Source: Bacillota bacterium
GTDB lineage: Bacteria > Bacillota > SHA-98 > UBA4971
Direction of reading: 5' to 3'
Length of the DNA: 44,960 nucleotides
Assembly (NCBI GenBank): GCA_012841305.1
Contig: DUVA01000141.1
Coordinates: 1 to 44,960, forward strand
Below are positions 33,948 through 42,960 of the stretch, piece by piece. The first letter of the stretch is position 1, and each line of letters starts with the position of its first letter. The notes under the pieces were generated by a model. That model saw nothing but the letters and a program-made list of their open reading frames with translations, ran no database searches and had not been told where the DNA came from. Both the position numbers and the translations under genes were made by a program.

Positions 33948-35006
33948 GTGCTTAGCTCTGCGCTTGTGATAATTATCGCTTTTGCGTTTGTATTTCTCAC
34001 CTTTGCTCTGTCCCACGAATTCGGGCATTTCATTGTGGGCAAAGCTGCAGGTGTACGCGTGTACGAATTCAGCTTGGGTTTCGGCCCCAGTATTCGTCAA
34101 TTCAAGCGAGGAGAGACTGTATACTCCTTAAGGACTCTTCCCGTTGGGGCATTTGTGAAGTTTGCAGGTCTGGATGAACCATCTGATCCTGATGATGATG
34201 TTGAGGACGAAGATCCCAGGAGTTTTCGGTCAAAGCCTATTATCCTACGAATCCTCACTATCCTGGCAGGTCCTTTCATGAATTTCGTTGTGGCTTTCGT
34301 TCTGTTTGCCATAGTCTTTGTATCAGTGGGTGTGCCTTCAGCTGTGATTGGAGAGGTGTACCAAGACACACCTGCTTGGCGCGGAGGCATCATAGCAGGG
34401 GATAGGATTATCTCAATCGATGGCACGCGTACTGACACTATTACTGATGTGAAGGACAAGATTTGGCAAAGTCCCGGACGCCAATTGACTTTCACAATTG
34501 AGCGGGACGGAGCAATAATTGGGCGTGTAGTGACTCCGGAGAGAGATGAGAGTGCCCATGGCGGAGTCATAGGCGTAATGCTTTCAGAAATCTGGGCGCG
34601 TAGAGGTTTTCTTGAATCTGTAAGTCGAGGCGCAAGTTTCACCAGGAGCATGTCAAGGAATCTCCTTGTTACTCTCTGGAGAATGATCACAGGTAAGGTG
34701 AAACCGGATGTAGCAGGCCCTATAGGGATCGCTCAAGCAGTAGGACAGACCGCGAAGTTAGGTTTTGTCAATGTCCTTTACCTTGCAGCCTTACTCAATG
34801 TGAATCTTGGACTCCTGAACCTTCTTCCAATACCTGTTCTTGACGGAGGATGGATCGTACTCCTTCTGCTCGAGGCTATACGCAGGAAGCCTCTCAGTGT
34901 AGAGCAAGAGGCGTTTGCCAGAATGATTGGCATGGCTATCCTCGGACTCTTGATAGTCTTTGCCACATTCTCTGACATTGCCAGGCTGGGCGTGCTGGGA
35001 GGTTGA
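33948..35006 (+). CDS. rseP: Site-2 protease RseP (RasP)
   Basis: Membrane zinc metalloprotease that carries out intramembrane cleavage of anti-sigma factors and signal-peptide remnants. 352 residues with the zinc motif HEFGH at 23-27, one PDZ domain (about 120-195), and the second catalytic motif NLLPIPVLDGG. GTG 33948 follows AAGGAGATG. Standard position between dxr and ispG. No anti-sigma target gene is in view. Confidence 0.95.
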   Translation: MLSSALVIIIAFAFVFLTFALSHEFGHFIVGKAAGVRVYEFSLGFGPSIRQFKRGETVYSLRTLPVGAFVKFAGLDEPSDPDDDVEDEDPRSFRSKPIILRILTILAGPFMNFVVAFVLFAIVFVSVGVPSAVIGEVYQDTPAWRGGIIAGDRIISIDGTRTDTITDVKDKIWQSPGRQLTFTIERDGAIIGRVVTPERDESAHGGVIGVMLSEIWARRGFLESVSRGASFTRSMSRNLLVTLWRMITGKVKPDVAGPIGIAQAVGQTAKLGFVNVLYLAALLNVNLGLLNLLPIPVLDGGWIVLLLLEAIRRKPLSVEQEAFARMIGMAILGLLIVFATFSDIARLGVLGG

Positions 35007-35026
35007 GCATGAAGGAGGAGTGATCC

Positions 35027-36172
35027 TTGCTCGGGATTACAAGACGTAGATCCAGACAGGTTATGGTGGGGCAGGTAGGCATAGGAGGAAACGCTCGTAT
35101 CTCCGTCCAGTCAATGACGAAAACTGATACCCGGGATGTCGATGCAACCCTATCTCAGATACGGAGTCTTAAGGACGTGGGCTGTGACATAGTAAGGTGC
35201 GCTGTCCCTGATATGGAAGCAGCCATGGCCTTACAGGAAATCAAGAAACGTTCCCCTCTTCCCGTGGTAGCGGACGTTCATTTTGATTATCGGTTAGCCC
35301 TGGCTGCTGTCAGGGCAGGCGCTGATAAGCTACGGATAAATCCGGGTAATATCGGAGGTAGAGAAAGAGTTGCCAAAGTGGCTGAAGCTGCTAAGGCACA
35401 AGGGATTCCCATAAGGGTCGGTGTCAATTCAGGCTCCATACCCAGGGACGTACTGCAGAAATACTCAGGGCCCACCTGGGAAGCTTTGGCAGAAAGCGCT
35501 AAGAGGAGCATATCTCAACTGGCAGATGAAGACTTCGAGGACATAGTGGTGTCATTGAAAGCATCAGATGTAATGACCACGATCGAAGCTTACCGAGCTT
35601 TGGCCGGGCTTTGCGATTTCCCGCTTCACTTGGGTGTTACTGAAGCCGGCGGAGTCAGAACAGGTACAGTGAAGTCTTCAATTGCCCTTGGAACACTACT
35701 TATGGAAGGTATAGGCGATACGATTCGCGTATCACTTACCTGTAAGCCTGAGGAAGAAGTGCGAGTGGGCATTGCAATCCTTTCAGGCGTAGGAATCGCG
35801 GTAGATAGCGTAGAAATAATATCATGTCCTACTTGCGGACGCTGCCGCGGAGATCTTATGACGATTCTGAAGGATGTGGAGGAAAGGCTTGAGGGATTCA
35901 GGTATCCGATTAAGGTTGCTGTAATGGGATGTGAAGTCAACGGTCCGGGTGAGGCAAGGGAAGCAGACGTCGGGGTAGCGCTGGGTGAGAAATCAGGATT
36001 GATTTTTTCTGAGGGTCGTCCTCGCGGACGTGTTTCGTCTGAAGACATTGTGCCAAGATTAGTGGAAGAAGTTGTAAAAATAGGCAAGCAAAAAGCCAAA
36101 GCAAAAAATTCTTTAAAGTCTTCCAGGGAGATGGGTTCAAGTGAAAGTATCGGTAATAATACCTGCTTATAA
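35027..36172 (+). CDS. ispG: 4-hydroxy-3-methylbut-2-en-1-yl diphosphate synthase
   Basis: Iron-sulfur enzyme of the MEP pathway that converts MEcPP to HMBPP. 381 residues. The [4Fe-4S] ligands lie in ISCPTCGRC near 266-273 and MGCEVNGPGEARE near 302; the N-terminal TIM-barrel includes SVQSMTKTDTRD. TTG 35027 follows AAGGAGGAG. After the core comes an extra hydrophilic tail (about 25 residues, Lys/Ser-rich) whose end overlaps the next gene by 32 bases, suggesting the frame has drifted past its ancestral stop. Confidence 0.95.
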   Translation: MLGITRRRSRQVMVGQVGIGGNARISVQSMTKTDTRDVDATLSQIRSLKDVGCDIVRCAVPDMEAAMALQEIKKRSPLPVVADVHFDYRLALAAVRAGADKLRINPGNIGGRERVAKVAEAAKAQGIPIRVGVNSGSIPRDVLQKYSGPTWEALAESAKRSISQLADEDFEDIVVSLKASDVMTTIEAYRALAGLCDFPLHLGVTEAGGVRTGTVKSSIALGTLLMEGIGDTIRVSLTCKPEEEVRVGIAILSGVGIAVDSVEIISCPTCGRCRGDLMTILKDVEERLEGFRYPIKVAVMGCEVNGPGEAREADVGVALGEKSGLIFSEGRPRGRVSSEDIVPRLVEEVVKIGKQKAKAKNSLKSSREMGSSESIGNNTCL

Positions 36173-36764
36173 CGAAGGCGCTCGCATACAAAAAGTAATC
36201 TCTGCTGTAAAGAGAGCCGGCTTGCCTTCGGAGATCATAGTAGTAAGTGACGGCTCGACAGATGATACAGTGGAAATTGCAGGTTCTGAGGGAGTGAACG
36301 TTATAGAGCTTCCGCACAACCAAGGAAAGGGAGCTGCTATGAAGGCAGGTGTGTGTTCTACAGACGCTGAAATCTATGTATTCATAGATGCGGATTTGGT
36401 AGGCCTTACCCCCGGGCATGTGGACAGCCTGATTCGTCCTATTGCGGAAGGAGAAGCCGACGCGACTCTGGGGGTTTTCGGAGGAGGAAGAGTTGCTACG
36501 GATTTTGCCCAGAAGATGACTCCCGGGCTTTCGGGCCAGCGTGCGGTGAAGGCTGAATTCCTCAAGAACCTTCCTAGTATTGAGGAGTCAGGGTTCGGGG
36601 TTGAGGTCATGCTGAATAAACATCTTGAGCGGCAACATGCTAAGGTTAAGCGAGTTGAACTTCACGGAGTATCCCAGATCCTCAAAGAGGAGAAAATGGG
36701 AGGTCTGGAAGGTTTGGCTGCCCGCATTAAGATGTATAAAGATATTGTGACCCACATGAAATAG
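36141..36764 (+). CDS. Family 2 glycosyltransferase
   Basis: 207-residue GT-A glycosyltransferase with the canonical VSVIIPAYNEGARI opening, IIVVSDGSTDDT, and the metal-binding DADL (here FIDADLVGL); a short acceptor region SGQRAVKAEFLKNL follows and resembles the dolichyl-phosphate-mannose or glucosyl-phosphoglycerate synthase branch. It lacks membrane helices, so substrate and acceptor are unknown. GTG 36141 with GGGAG 10 bases upstream, inside the end of ispG. Last gene before the valS leader. Confidence 0.88.
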   Translation: MKVSVIIPAYNEGARIQKVISAVKRAGLPSEIIVVSDGSTDDTVEIAGSEGVNVIELPHNQGKGAAMKAGVCSTDAEIYVFIDADLVGLTPGHVDSLIRPIAEGEADATLGVFGGGRVATDFAQKMTPGLSGQRAVKAEFLKNLPSIEESGFGVEVMLNKHLERQHAKVKRVELHGVSQILKEEKMGGLEGLAARIKMYKDIVTHMK

Positions 36765-36847
36765 GGCAAGACTCTTGCGTAGCCGGTACCCTCAATGTAG
36801 CGAATTTCGCTGTGGCGCGACACGTAGAGTAGAGGAGCAGAGGCTAC

Positions 36848-36876
36848 TTGACGCATGGCTTTGCCTGAGGTATCAT
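36848..36876 (+). promoter_or_regulatory. Sigma-A promoter of the valS T-box unit
   Basis: TTGACG (36848-36853) and TATCAT (36871-36876) are separated by 17 bp. Transcription would start near 36883, just before the T-box stem I. Between the glycosyltransferase stop and this promoter (36765-36847) I see nothing else. Confidence 0.75.
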
Positions 36877-36883
36877 ATCCACA

Positions 36884-37190
36884 ACTGAATATCTCGTGAG
36901 ATTAGATTCGATGATGAAGAGGAGTAGGGTGACGCTGCCCGAAGAGAGGGAGGCCGGATTGAGGTGGGAGCCTCCTGGGATAAGCGCACGTCGAAGGTCG
37001 CTTCTGAGTGTTAATATCCAACAAGATACGCCTACCGGCGTATCTTCAGTAGATGTTGACGGGAGGCCCGTTACAGCCGAAAGAGAGTTCGTAGTATCAG
37101 GCCGGAGAATTGTGCGCTGATCTACGAGAAACAAGGTGGTACCGCGGAAGCAGGCTCCTTTCGCCCTTGAGGTGAAAGGGGCCTTTATGA
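36884..37190 (+). promoter_or_regulatory. Valine-specific T-box leader
   Basis: tRNA-sensing leader that antiterminates valS when uncharged tRNA-Val accumulates. The T-box core AAGGTGGTACCGCGG is at 37134-37148; its TGGT (37138-37141) would pair with the tRNA ACCA end. Stem I features include GGAGTAGGGTGACG, an apical GGAGGC/GCCTCC stem (36949-36975) and the closing CTGAGTG; the specifier codon I assign is GTC at 36997-36999 (Val). A perfect 10-bp hairpin AAGATACGCC/GGCGTATCTT lies at 37023-37046. An open frame of 74 codons here (36896-37120) is non-coding RNA, not a gene. Confidence 0.92.
37154..37187 (+). terminator. T-box controlled intrinsic terminator
   Basis: GGCTCCTTTC (37154-37163) pairs with GAAAGGGGCC (37175-37184), 10 bp with one wobble, followed by TTTATGATTT. 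In the antiterminated state, upstream T-box bases pair with the 5' arm instead. Confidence 0.85.
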
Positions 37191-37233
37191 TTTCCAGAAG
37201 AATTAGCACGTGAAAGGGGGAAGACACGAGGCT

Positions 37234-39933
37234 ATGAGAGATGAAAAGAAGGCTCCGGAAGAGAAAAATCAAAGCAACATGCCTACTGTCTATGATCCTT
37301 TGGAATTTGAGGACAGGATCTATGAGAAATGGGTCGAGAGCGGGCTTTTTCATCAAGAAGTCCATCCCGGAAGTGAGCCTTTCTGTATAGTGATTCCGCC
37401 ACCGAACGTTACAGGGGCGTTGCACATAGGGCATGCTCTCGATAACACTCTCCAAGATATACTGACAAGGTGGCACAGAATGCTTGGGCACAACACCATA
37501 TGGATTCCAGGGACGGACCACGCAGGCATTGCCACGCAGGTTAAGGTTGAAGCCTCCCTTGCAGAGGAAGGCTTGACCCGGCACGACCTAGGAAGGGAAA
37601 AATTCATAGAGCGTGTCTGGGAATGGAAGCACAAGTACGGCGGGGCTATCAGACATCAACTTGAGAGGCTTGGCGCGTCCTGTGATTGGCAAAGGGAAAG
37701 GTTCACTATGGATGAAGGCCTTTCCAGAGCCGTCCGCCGGGTTTTCGTAAGTCTTTATGAGAAGGGGCTCATATACAAAGGAGCCTACATTGTGAATTGG
37801 TGCCCGAGGTGCCACACGTCTTTGTCCGACCTTGAAGTCGAACATGAAGAGACAGAAGGGGCTCTTTACTATATTAATTATCCCTTCTCCGACGGAGAGG
37901 GTCATGTACAAGTTGCGACGACACGCCCTGAGACAATGCTGGGTGATACTGCGGTTGCTGTAAACCCGGGTGACGCGCGATATAAGGACGTCATCGGCAG
38001 GCATGTCATCCTCCCTATCATGGACAGGGAGATACCGGTTATCGCTGATGAATGGGCAGACCCTGAATTCGGGACAGGAGCTGTCAAGGTCACTCCTGCC
38101 CATGATCCGAATGACTTTGAGATTGGACTTAGGCATTCTTTGCCTTTAGTTAAGGTTATTGACGAGAATGGCCAAATGACTGAAGAGGCAGGGAAATACC
38201 AAGGCATCGACAGGTACAAATGCCGGGAGGAAGTAGTATCCCAGCTGCAAGCTACAGGGCGCTTGGCCAAGATTGAAAAGCGCGCCCACTCTGTGGGACA
38301 TTGTCAGAGGTGTCATACATCCGTTGAGCCTTTGGTTTCCAAGCAATGGTTCGTGAAAATGAAACCCCTTGCAAAGCCTGCAATCAAAGCTGTTGAAGAA
38401 GGCAGAATCAGGTTTGTGCCTGAGAGGTTCCGCAAAGTCTATCTCAACTGGATGGAAAACGTCCATGATTGGTGCATATCAAGGCAACTCTGGTGGGGAC
38501 ACAGAATCCCGGTATGGTACTGCGACGAGTGCAAAGAGGCAATTGCAGCTGTGGATACTCCCAGCAAATGCCCGAAGTGTGGCTCAGGTACCTTAACCCA
38601 GGATCCCGATGTGCTGGACACATGGTTTTCTTCTGCCTTGTGGCCGTTTTCCACTATGGGGTGGCCTGACGAGACTCCTGAGCTCAGGCATTTCTATCCT
38701 ACTTCAGTTCTAGTGACCGCATATGACATTATCTTCTTCTGGGTAGCCAGAATGATCGTAATGGGCCTGGAGTTTATGGAAGATGTGCCGTTTCATGATG
38801 TGTTGATTCATGGGTTGGTAAGGGCGTCCAGTGGCAAGAAAATGAGCAAATCCCTTGGCACAGGAGTAGATCCCCTGGAGATAGTTGATAAGTACGGCGC
38901 AGACGTGCTTAGGTTTACTCTGGTCATGGGTAATACACCAGGTAATGACATGAGATTCAGAGAAGAGAGGCTGGAGGCAAGCAGGAACTTCGGGAACAAG
39001 TTGTGGAACGCGTCAAGATTTGCCATTATGAATCTTGATGACTTCAGCCTTGATTCACCGGGGGACGACAGTCTTTCCGCGTCGGACATAGGTTCAAACT
39101 TGACATTGGCTGACAGGTGGATAAGGAGCAGAGCCAACAAGATTGCAGGTGAAGTATCCGGGTACCTGAATGAGTATGAAATCGGCGAGGCTGCCCGAGC
39201 CTTGTATAATTTCACATGGGACGAATTCTGTGACTGGTACATTGAAATCGCAAAATCAAGGCTATATTCCAGTGACGCAAAGGCCAGGAAGTGCGCACAG
39301 TACGTCTTATGGGAGACTCTTAAGAAAACGCTCGCACTTCTCCACCCGTTTATTCCCTTCATCACTGAGGCGATATGGGGCTTGCTGCCTGAGACTGAAG
39401 GAAGCGTCATGATTTCCGAGTGGCCTATGCCTGATAACAGCCTGGATGATCCTGAAGCTGAGGAGGCTATGGGTGTCTTGATGGACACGGTCAGGGCTAT
39501 TAGGAATATCCGTTCAGAGATGAACATACCTCCCCATAAAAAAATCGAAGCCGTTATTGTGGCAGACAGTTTCACCGGTCGTATCCTAAGGGACAATAGT
39601 CAGCTGGTGACTGCGCTTTCCGGACTTAGCGGTATGATGATAAAAGAGCGTCTGGACATGCGGCCTGAGAAAGCAGCTTCGCAAATAATATCCGGCGCCG
39701 AAATATATGTACCGCTTGTAGGAATTATTGACATTGATGTTGAAATTCAGAAATTAGAGAAAGATTTAGATGCCACACGAGCGGCAGCCGCCAGATCTCA
39801 GAAAAAATTAAGCAACAAAGGGTTCTTGGAAAAGGCGCAAGAAGAGATTGTGGAGAAGGAAAGAGAAAAGCTGGCAGAGTTTCTAGGAAAAGAGGAAAGG
39901 CTCCGAAAACGCCTAAACGAACTCAAGGAGTGA
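37234..39933 (+). CDS. valS: Valyl-tRNA synthetase
   Basis: Class Ia aminoacyl-tRNA synthetase. 899 residues with HIGH in NVTGALHIGHALDN, KMSKS in SGKKMSKSLGTG, an editing domain between them, a CDEC...CPKC zinc ribbon near 430-450, an anticodon-binding domain and a C-terminal coiled-coil arm (EKDLDATRAAAARSQKKLS). Start: ATG 37234 is chosen, with GGGGGAAG 13 bases upstream and GAGG nearer. GTG 37210 and ATG 37279 are alternatives in frame; the family core begins at the latter. Controlled by the T-box leader; folC follows four bases after its stop. Confidence 0.96.
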   Translation: MRDEKKAPEEKNQSNMPTVYDPLEFEDRIYEKWVESGLFHQEVHPGSEPFCIVIPPPNVTGALHIGHALDNTLQDILTRWHRMLGHNTIWIPGTDHAGIATQVKVEASLAEEGLTRHDLGREKFIERVWEWKHKYGGAIRHQLERLGASCDWQRERFTMDEGLSRAVRRVFVSLYEKGLIYKGAYIVNWCPRCHTSLSDLEVEHEETEGALYYINYPFSDGEGHVQVATTRPETMLGDTAVAVNPGDARYKDVIGRHVILPIMDREIPVIADEWADPEFGTGAVKVTPAHDPNDFEIGLRHSLPLVKVIDENGQMTEEAGKYQGIDRYKCREEVVSQLQATGRLAKIEKRAHSVGHCQRCHTSVEPLVSKQWFVKMKPLAKPAIKAVEEGRIRFVPERFRKVYLNWMENVHDWCISRQLWWGHRIPVWYCDECKEAIAAVDTPSKCPKCGSGTLTQDPDVLDTWFSSALWPFSTMGWPDETPELRHFYPTSVLVTAYDIIFFWVARMIVMGLEFMEDVPFHDVLIHGLVRASSGKKMSKSLGTGVDPLEIVDKYGADVLRFTLVMGNTPGNDMRFREERLEASRNFGNKLWNASRFAIMNLDDFSLDSPGDDSLSASDIGSNLTLADRWIRSRANKIAGEVSGYLNEYEIGEAARALYNFTWDEFCDWYIEIAKSRLYSSDAKARKCAQYVLWETLKKTLALLHPFIPFITEAIWGLLPETEGSVMISEWPMPDNSLDDPEAEEAMGVLMDTVRAIRNIRSEMNIPPHKKIEAVIVADSFTGRILRDNSQLVTALSGLSGMMIKERLDMRPEKAASQIISGAEIYVPLVGIIDIDVEIQKLEKDLDATRAAAARSQKKLSNKGFLEKAQEEIVEKEREKLAEFLGKEERLRKRLNELKE

Positions 39934-39937
39934 CACT

Positions 39938-41926
39938 ATGAATTATGAAGAAGCCATAGCCTTTCTGCGGGAACTCGGCAAGTTCGGCATACATGTAGGC
40001 CTTGAGCGAAGTGTTGCCTTGTCGCGGGAAACCGGTAACCCTGAACAGAGCTTCTCCATAGTGCACGTGGCAGGCACCAACGGAAAAGGTTCAGTGTCTG
40101 CTATGATTGACTCTGTGCTCAGAGCCGGTGGTTTTCGCGTTGGCCTTTATACATCTCCGCATCTTTCGTCCTACAATGAGCGAATTCGGGTCGGGGGGCG
40201 CTCAATTCCCAAAGCAAGATTAGCGGAGCTAATGACCGAATTAAGACCTGTTTTCCAGAAAATTGCGGGGGACCCTGAACTGGGCCCCCCAACTGAGTTT
40301 GAAATGGGAACCGCACTTGCTTTTCTGCATTTCGCCTGTGAGAAGGTGGATTTTGCCGTAGTTGAGGTGGGACTTGGTGGCAGGTTGGACTCAACTAATA
40401 TAGTAATGCCGAAGGTTTCAGCGATTACAACCATCAGCTTGGAACATACAGGTATACTTGGGAACACGCTGAAGGAAATCGCCCGAGAGAAAGCGGGAAT
40501 CATCAAACAAGGTGTCCCGGTTGTTGTGGGACGTCAAGATCCCTCTGCCCTCCAAGCGATAGAGGAAACAGCAGCCATGAAGTCTGCACCTGTAACACTG
40601 TTCGGCAAGGACATAGAGTTACACAGGAAGTCCAAATCCGTGGAGGGACAGTCCTTCTCAGTGAAGGTCGGAGACCGCATCTATGACTCCCTGGAGATTC
40701 CCCTTATTGGGGCACACCAGGTCGACAATGCGGCTGTCGCAGTAGGTGTCATAGACGCCTTGCGGCAACTAGGGGTAGATATAGGGGAAGGACAGCTCAG
40801 AACCGGGCTTAGGCTTGTATCATGGCCTGGAAGACTCGAGATACTACAACGGCGGCCGCTCGTTTTGGTTGACGGCGCCCATAATCCGGACGGTGTCAGG
40901 AGACTCCGGGAGGCAATTCCCGAGATAGTCGGTAAACGGCCTGTTACTGCCGTGGTCGGTATATCCCGGGATAAGCCGGTTCAGGAGATGGTATGTGAAA
41001 TCTCAAAATTCGCCGATTCCTTCATTGCCACAGAAGCGTTATCATCAAGGAGCGGTATGACAGACCCTTATCAGCTTCTGGAACTTGCCGAGAGAAACGG
41101 GGTTCCGGCTAAGGTTGTAAGCAATCCGTTGGAGGCTGTAGACAAAGGGCTGGGAGAAGCAGGGGACAACGGTGCGTTGGTGGTCTCGGGATCCATCTAC
41201 CTTGTGGGTAATGTGCGCAGGCACCTTTTGCAGACGGCAGGGGAATTTCCTATGAGCCACAGAGTAGTGATATTCGTCGGCGCTTTTGGGTCCGGGAAGA
41301 CTGAGGTTGCGCTGAATTTCGCAAAACACTTGCAGGCGCCTGGCAAGGAAGTTGCCATCGTTGACTTTGATATTGTGAATCCATATTTCAGATCCCGTGA
41401 AGTTGCTTCAGTTATGAAAGACCTTGGGATAGGCGTCATCTCGTCCAGCCCCGGCCTGGAGGCTGCTGATCTGCCGTCAATTTCTCCTGCCGTACTCCGG
41501 GCTTTTCAAGATCCCGCACTTCAAGTAGTGTTTGATGTGGGGGGAGATCCTGTAGGCGCTAAGGCGCTTTCCGGGTTCAGACGGCAATTTAAGGCTGCAG
41601 GTTATGATATGTATTTCGTGGTAAATGCGAATCGCCCTTTTACTCAGGATGTAGCAGGCGCTTTGGCGATGCTTGAATCAATTGAGAGAGCATCTCAGCT
41701 TTCTGCAACAGGGATAGTCAGCAATACCCACTTGGGCAAAGATACCAAACCAGAGGATATCCTGAGAGGAATAGAGATTTCTGAGTCCCTTGGCAGAGAG
41801 CTGGATCTTCCTTTGGTATTTGCATGCGCCGGGCCTGATATAGCTGAGAGCGTCGGAAATTCCCTCGGGACCAGGCTGTTGACACTTGATCTTCATATGC
41901 GTCCTCCTTGGGAGCGGATCTCTTAA
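39938..41926 (+). CDS. folC: Folylpolyglutamate synthase fused to a P-loop ATPase
   Basis: 662-residue fusion. Residues 1-430 are FolC (adds glutamate to folates): VHVAGTNGKGS (P-loop, 46-52), EVGLGGRLDSTN, and DGAHNPDGV near 312, ending with the usual SGSIYLVGNVR. Residues 439-662 are a SIMIBI-type ATPase: Walker A GAFGSGKT, VAIVDFDIVNPYFRSRE and VFDVGGDP. That ATPase is usually a separate protein. No stop codon separates the two, but ATG 41252 at the junction is preceded by AGGGGA at eight-base spacing, so a separate ATPase may also be made by internal initiation. AAGGAG precedes ATG 39938. Confidence 0.93.
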   Translation: MNYEEAIAFLRELGKFGIHVGLERSVALSRETGNPEQSFSIVHVAGTNGKGSVSAMIDSVLRAGGFRVGLYTSPHLSSYNERIRVGGRSIPKARLAELMTELRPVFQKIAGDPELGPPTEFEMGTALAFLHFACEKVDFAVVEVGLGGRLDSTNIVMPKVSAITTISLEHTGILGNTLKEIAREKAGIIKQGVPVVVGRQDPSALQAIEETAAMKSAPVTLFGKDIELHRKSKSVEGQSFSVKVGDRIYDSLEIPLIGAHQVDNAAVAVGVIDALRQLGVDIGEGQLRTGLRLVSWPGRLEILQRRPLVLVDGAHNPDGVRRLREAIPEIVGKRPVTAVVGISRDKPVQEMVCEISKFADSFIATEALSSRSGMTDPYQLLELAERNGVPAKVVSNPLEAVDKGLGEAGDNGALVVSGSIYLVGNVRRHLLQTAGEFPMSHRVVIFVGAFGSGKTEVALNFAKHLQAPGKEVAIVDFDIVNPYFRSREVASVMKDLGIGVISSSPGLEAADLPSISPAVLRAFQDPALQVVFDVGGDPVGAKALSGFRRQFKAAGYDMYFVVNANRPFTQDVAGALAMLESIERASQLSATGIVSNTHLGKDTKPEDILRGIEISESLGRELDLPLVFACAGPDIAESVGNSLGTRLLTLDLHMRPPWERIS

Positions 41927-41956
41927 TTGCTTAGAAGGAAAGTCTCGTTACATGAG

Positions 41957-41966
41957 GTAATATTAC
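41957..41966. promoter_or_regulatory. Short palindrome upstream of the SPOR gene
   Basis: GTAATATTAC, a perfect 10-bp palindrome, lies 30 bp upstream of the next start in the folC-SPOR gap. It could be an operator half site or overlap a promoter; a -35 element is not clear. Confidence 0.3.
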
Positions 41967-41996
41967 TAGATAGACGGCGCTAAGGAGGGATGCAGG

Positions 41997-42545
41997 ATGC
42001 CGGAGCGAAAAACCAGATCCAAGGAGCAATCCATATGGCTTGTGTTGGTATGGGTCGTGACTCTTGCAGCCATGGTAGGACTTGGTGTCTTGCTTGGTAA
42101 GTATGTGTTGAGTTATTGCGCATCGTCTTTGCAGACGCCACGGTCCAGCCAGACCCCGACAACCAAATCGACTTTAGCAGGTAGCAATGACTCACAAAGT
42201 GGCGGAATGTCAGCATCTCCGATTTCTCCCGGGTCACAGCATGTGCCAACCGCGACTCAGCCGGAAGAGCCGGATGTTACTGCTCACGGAACGACAGAGA
42301 CTGCGTCAGGAACAGGTGGGTTGACAAGCGAGTCTGTCCTTTACAAAGTCCAAGTGGGAGAGTTCTATGACAGAAGTGAAGCAGAGAAAGTCGGCCGTGT
42401 GCTTGAAGGAGCAGGATATCCTGTTTTCATTACGCCTGGGACACCACATAGGATTCAAGTAGGCGCATTTCAGAACAAAGCTAACGCTGATTCCCTTAGA
42501 GAAGAGTTGGAAGCTAAAGGGTATTCTGTGGTCATCCAAAGATGA
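41997..42545 (+). CDS. SPOR-domain membrane protein
   Basis: 182 residues: a basic cytoplasmic start, one transmembrane helix (LVLVWVVTLAAMVGLGVLLGKYVL at about 14-37), a Ser/Thr/Pro-rich linker (about 45-110), then a SPOR domain (about 113-182, SVLYKVQVGEFYDRSEAEKV and HRIQVGAFQNKANADSLREEL). SPOR domains bind glycan strands lacking stem peptides, often at the septum or in spore cortex. ATG 41997 follows AAGGAGGG. The residues are well formed for a functional domain. Role unknown, plausibly cell-wall or sporulation related. Confidence 0.88.
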   Translation: MPERKTRSKEQSIWLVLVWVVTLAAMVGLGVLLGKYVLSYCASSLQTPRSSQTPTTKSTLAGSNDSQSGGMSASPISPGSQHVPTATQPEEPDVTAHGTTETASGTGGLTSESVLYKVQVGEFYDRSEAEKVGRVLEGAGYPVFITPGTPHRIQVGAFQNKANADSLREELEAKGYSVVIQR

Positions 42546-42576
42546 ATTACGGTTCCGGACGGAGGGTTGAAGCCAG

Positions 42577-42960
42577 GTGCAACTAAGGGATGTAGCCAGA
42601 ATTCTTGAGGCGGAAGTCCTGACATGCGAGGATAAGCTGGATCTTACGGTTGAAGCAGGTTGTGGGTGCGATCTCATAAGTGACATGTTAGCGTTTACGA
42701 AAGAGAGGATGATTGTCCTCACCGGGTTAGTATCGCCGCAAATTATCCGTGCGGCGGAGATGGTAGATCTTGTTGCTGTTGTCTTTGTTCGCGGCAAGCG
42801 GCCTACTCCTGACATTATCGAATTGAGTAATGAATTAGGCCTCCCAATCATGTGCACGCATTATCCGTTGTATGAGTCAGCCGGCCTTCTGTTTACTGCA
42901 GGCTTGCCCGGCTGGCGGCATTGGCCGCGTGCTGTGGGAGGAGCAAAGGATGCACCTTGA
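42577..42960 (+). CDS. DRTGG-type domain protein (first copy)
   Basis: 127-residue soluble protein resembling the DRTGG domain found in HprK, PTA and CBS-associated proteins: GCGCDLISDMLAF, IVLTGLVSPQIIRAAEMVDLVAVVFVRGK, and LPIMCTHYPLYESAGLLFTAGL. The typical ending after the last motif is replaced by a Trp/Arg-rich tail that overlaps the next gene. GTG 42577 follows GGAGGGT. Its neighbours are a GHKL ATPase, an [FeFe]-hydrogenase-like protein and a second DRTGG protein, so I infer a shared sensory role. Confidence 0.85.
   Translation: MQLRDVARILEAEVLTCEDKLDLTVEAGCGCDLISDMLAFTKERMIVLTGLVSPQIIRAAEMVDLVAVVFVRGKRPTPDIIELSNELGLPIMCTHYPLYESAGLLFTAGLPGWRHWPRAVGGAKDAP

Noticed and set aside
36896-37120. 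74-codon open frame between the glycosyltransferase and valS
   Set aside because: It lies wholly within the T-box leader, where the bases are explained by RNA structure.
42872-42949. 26-residue N-terminal extension of the GHKL ATPase
   Set aside because: The segment lies over the end of the first DRTGG gene in another frame. ATG 42950 has GGGAGGAG upstream and gives the usual start of the fold.
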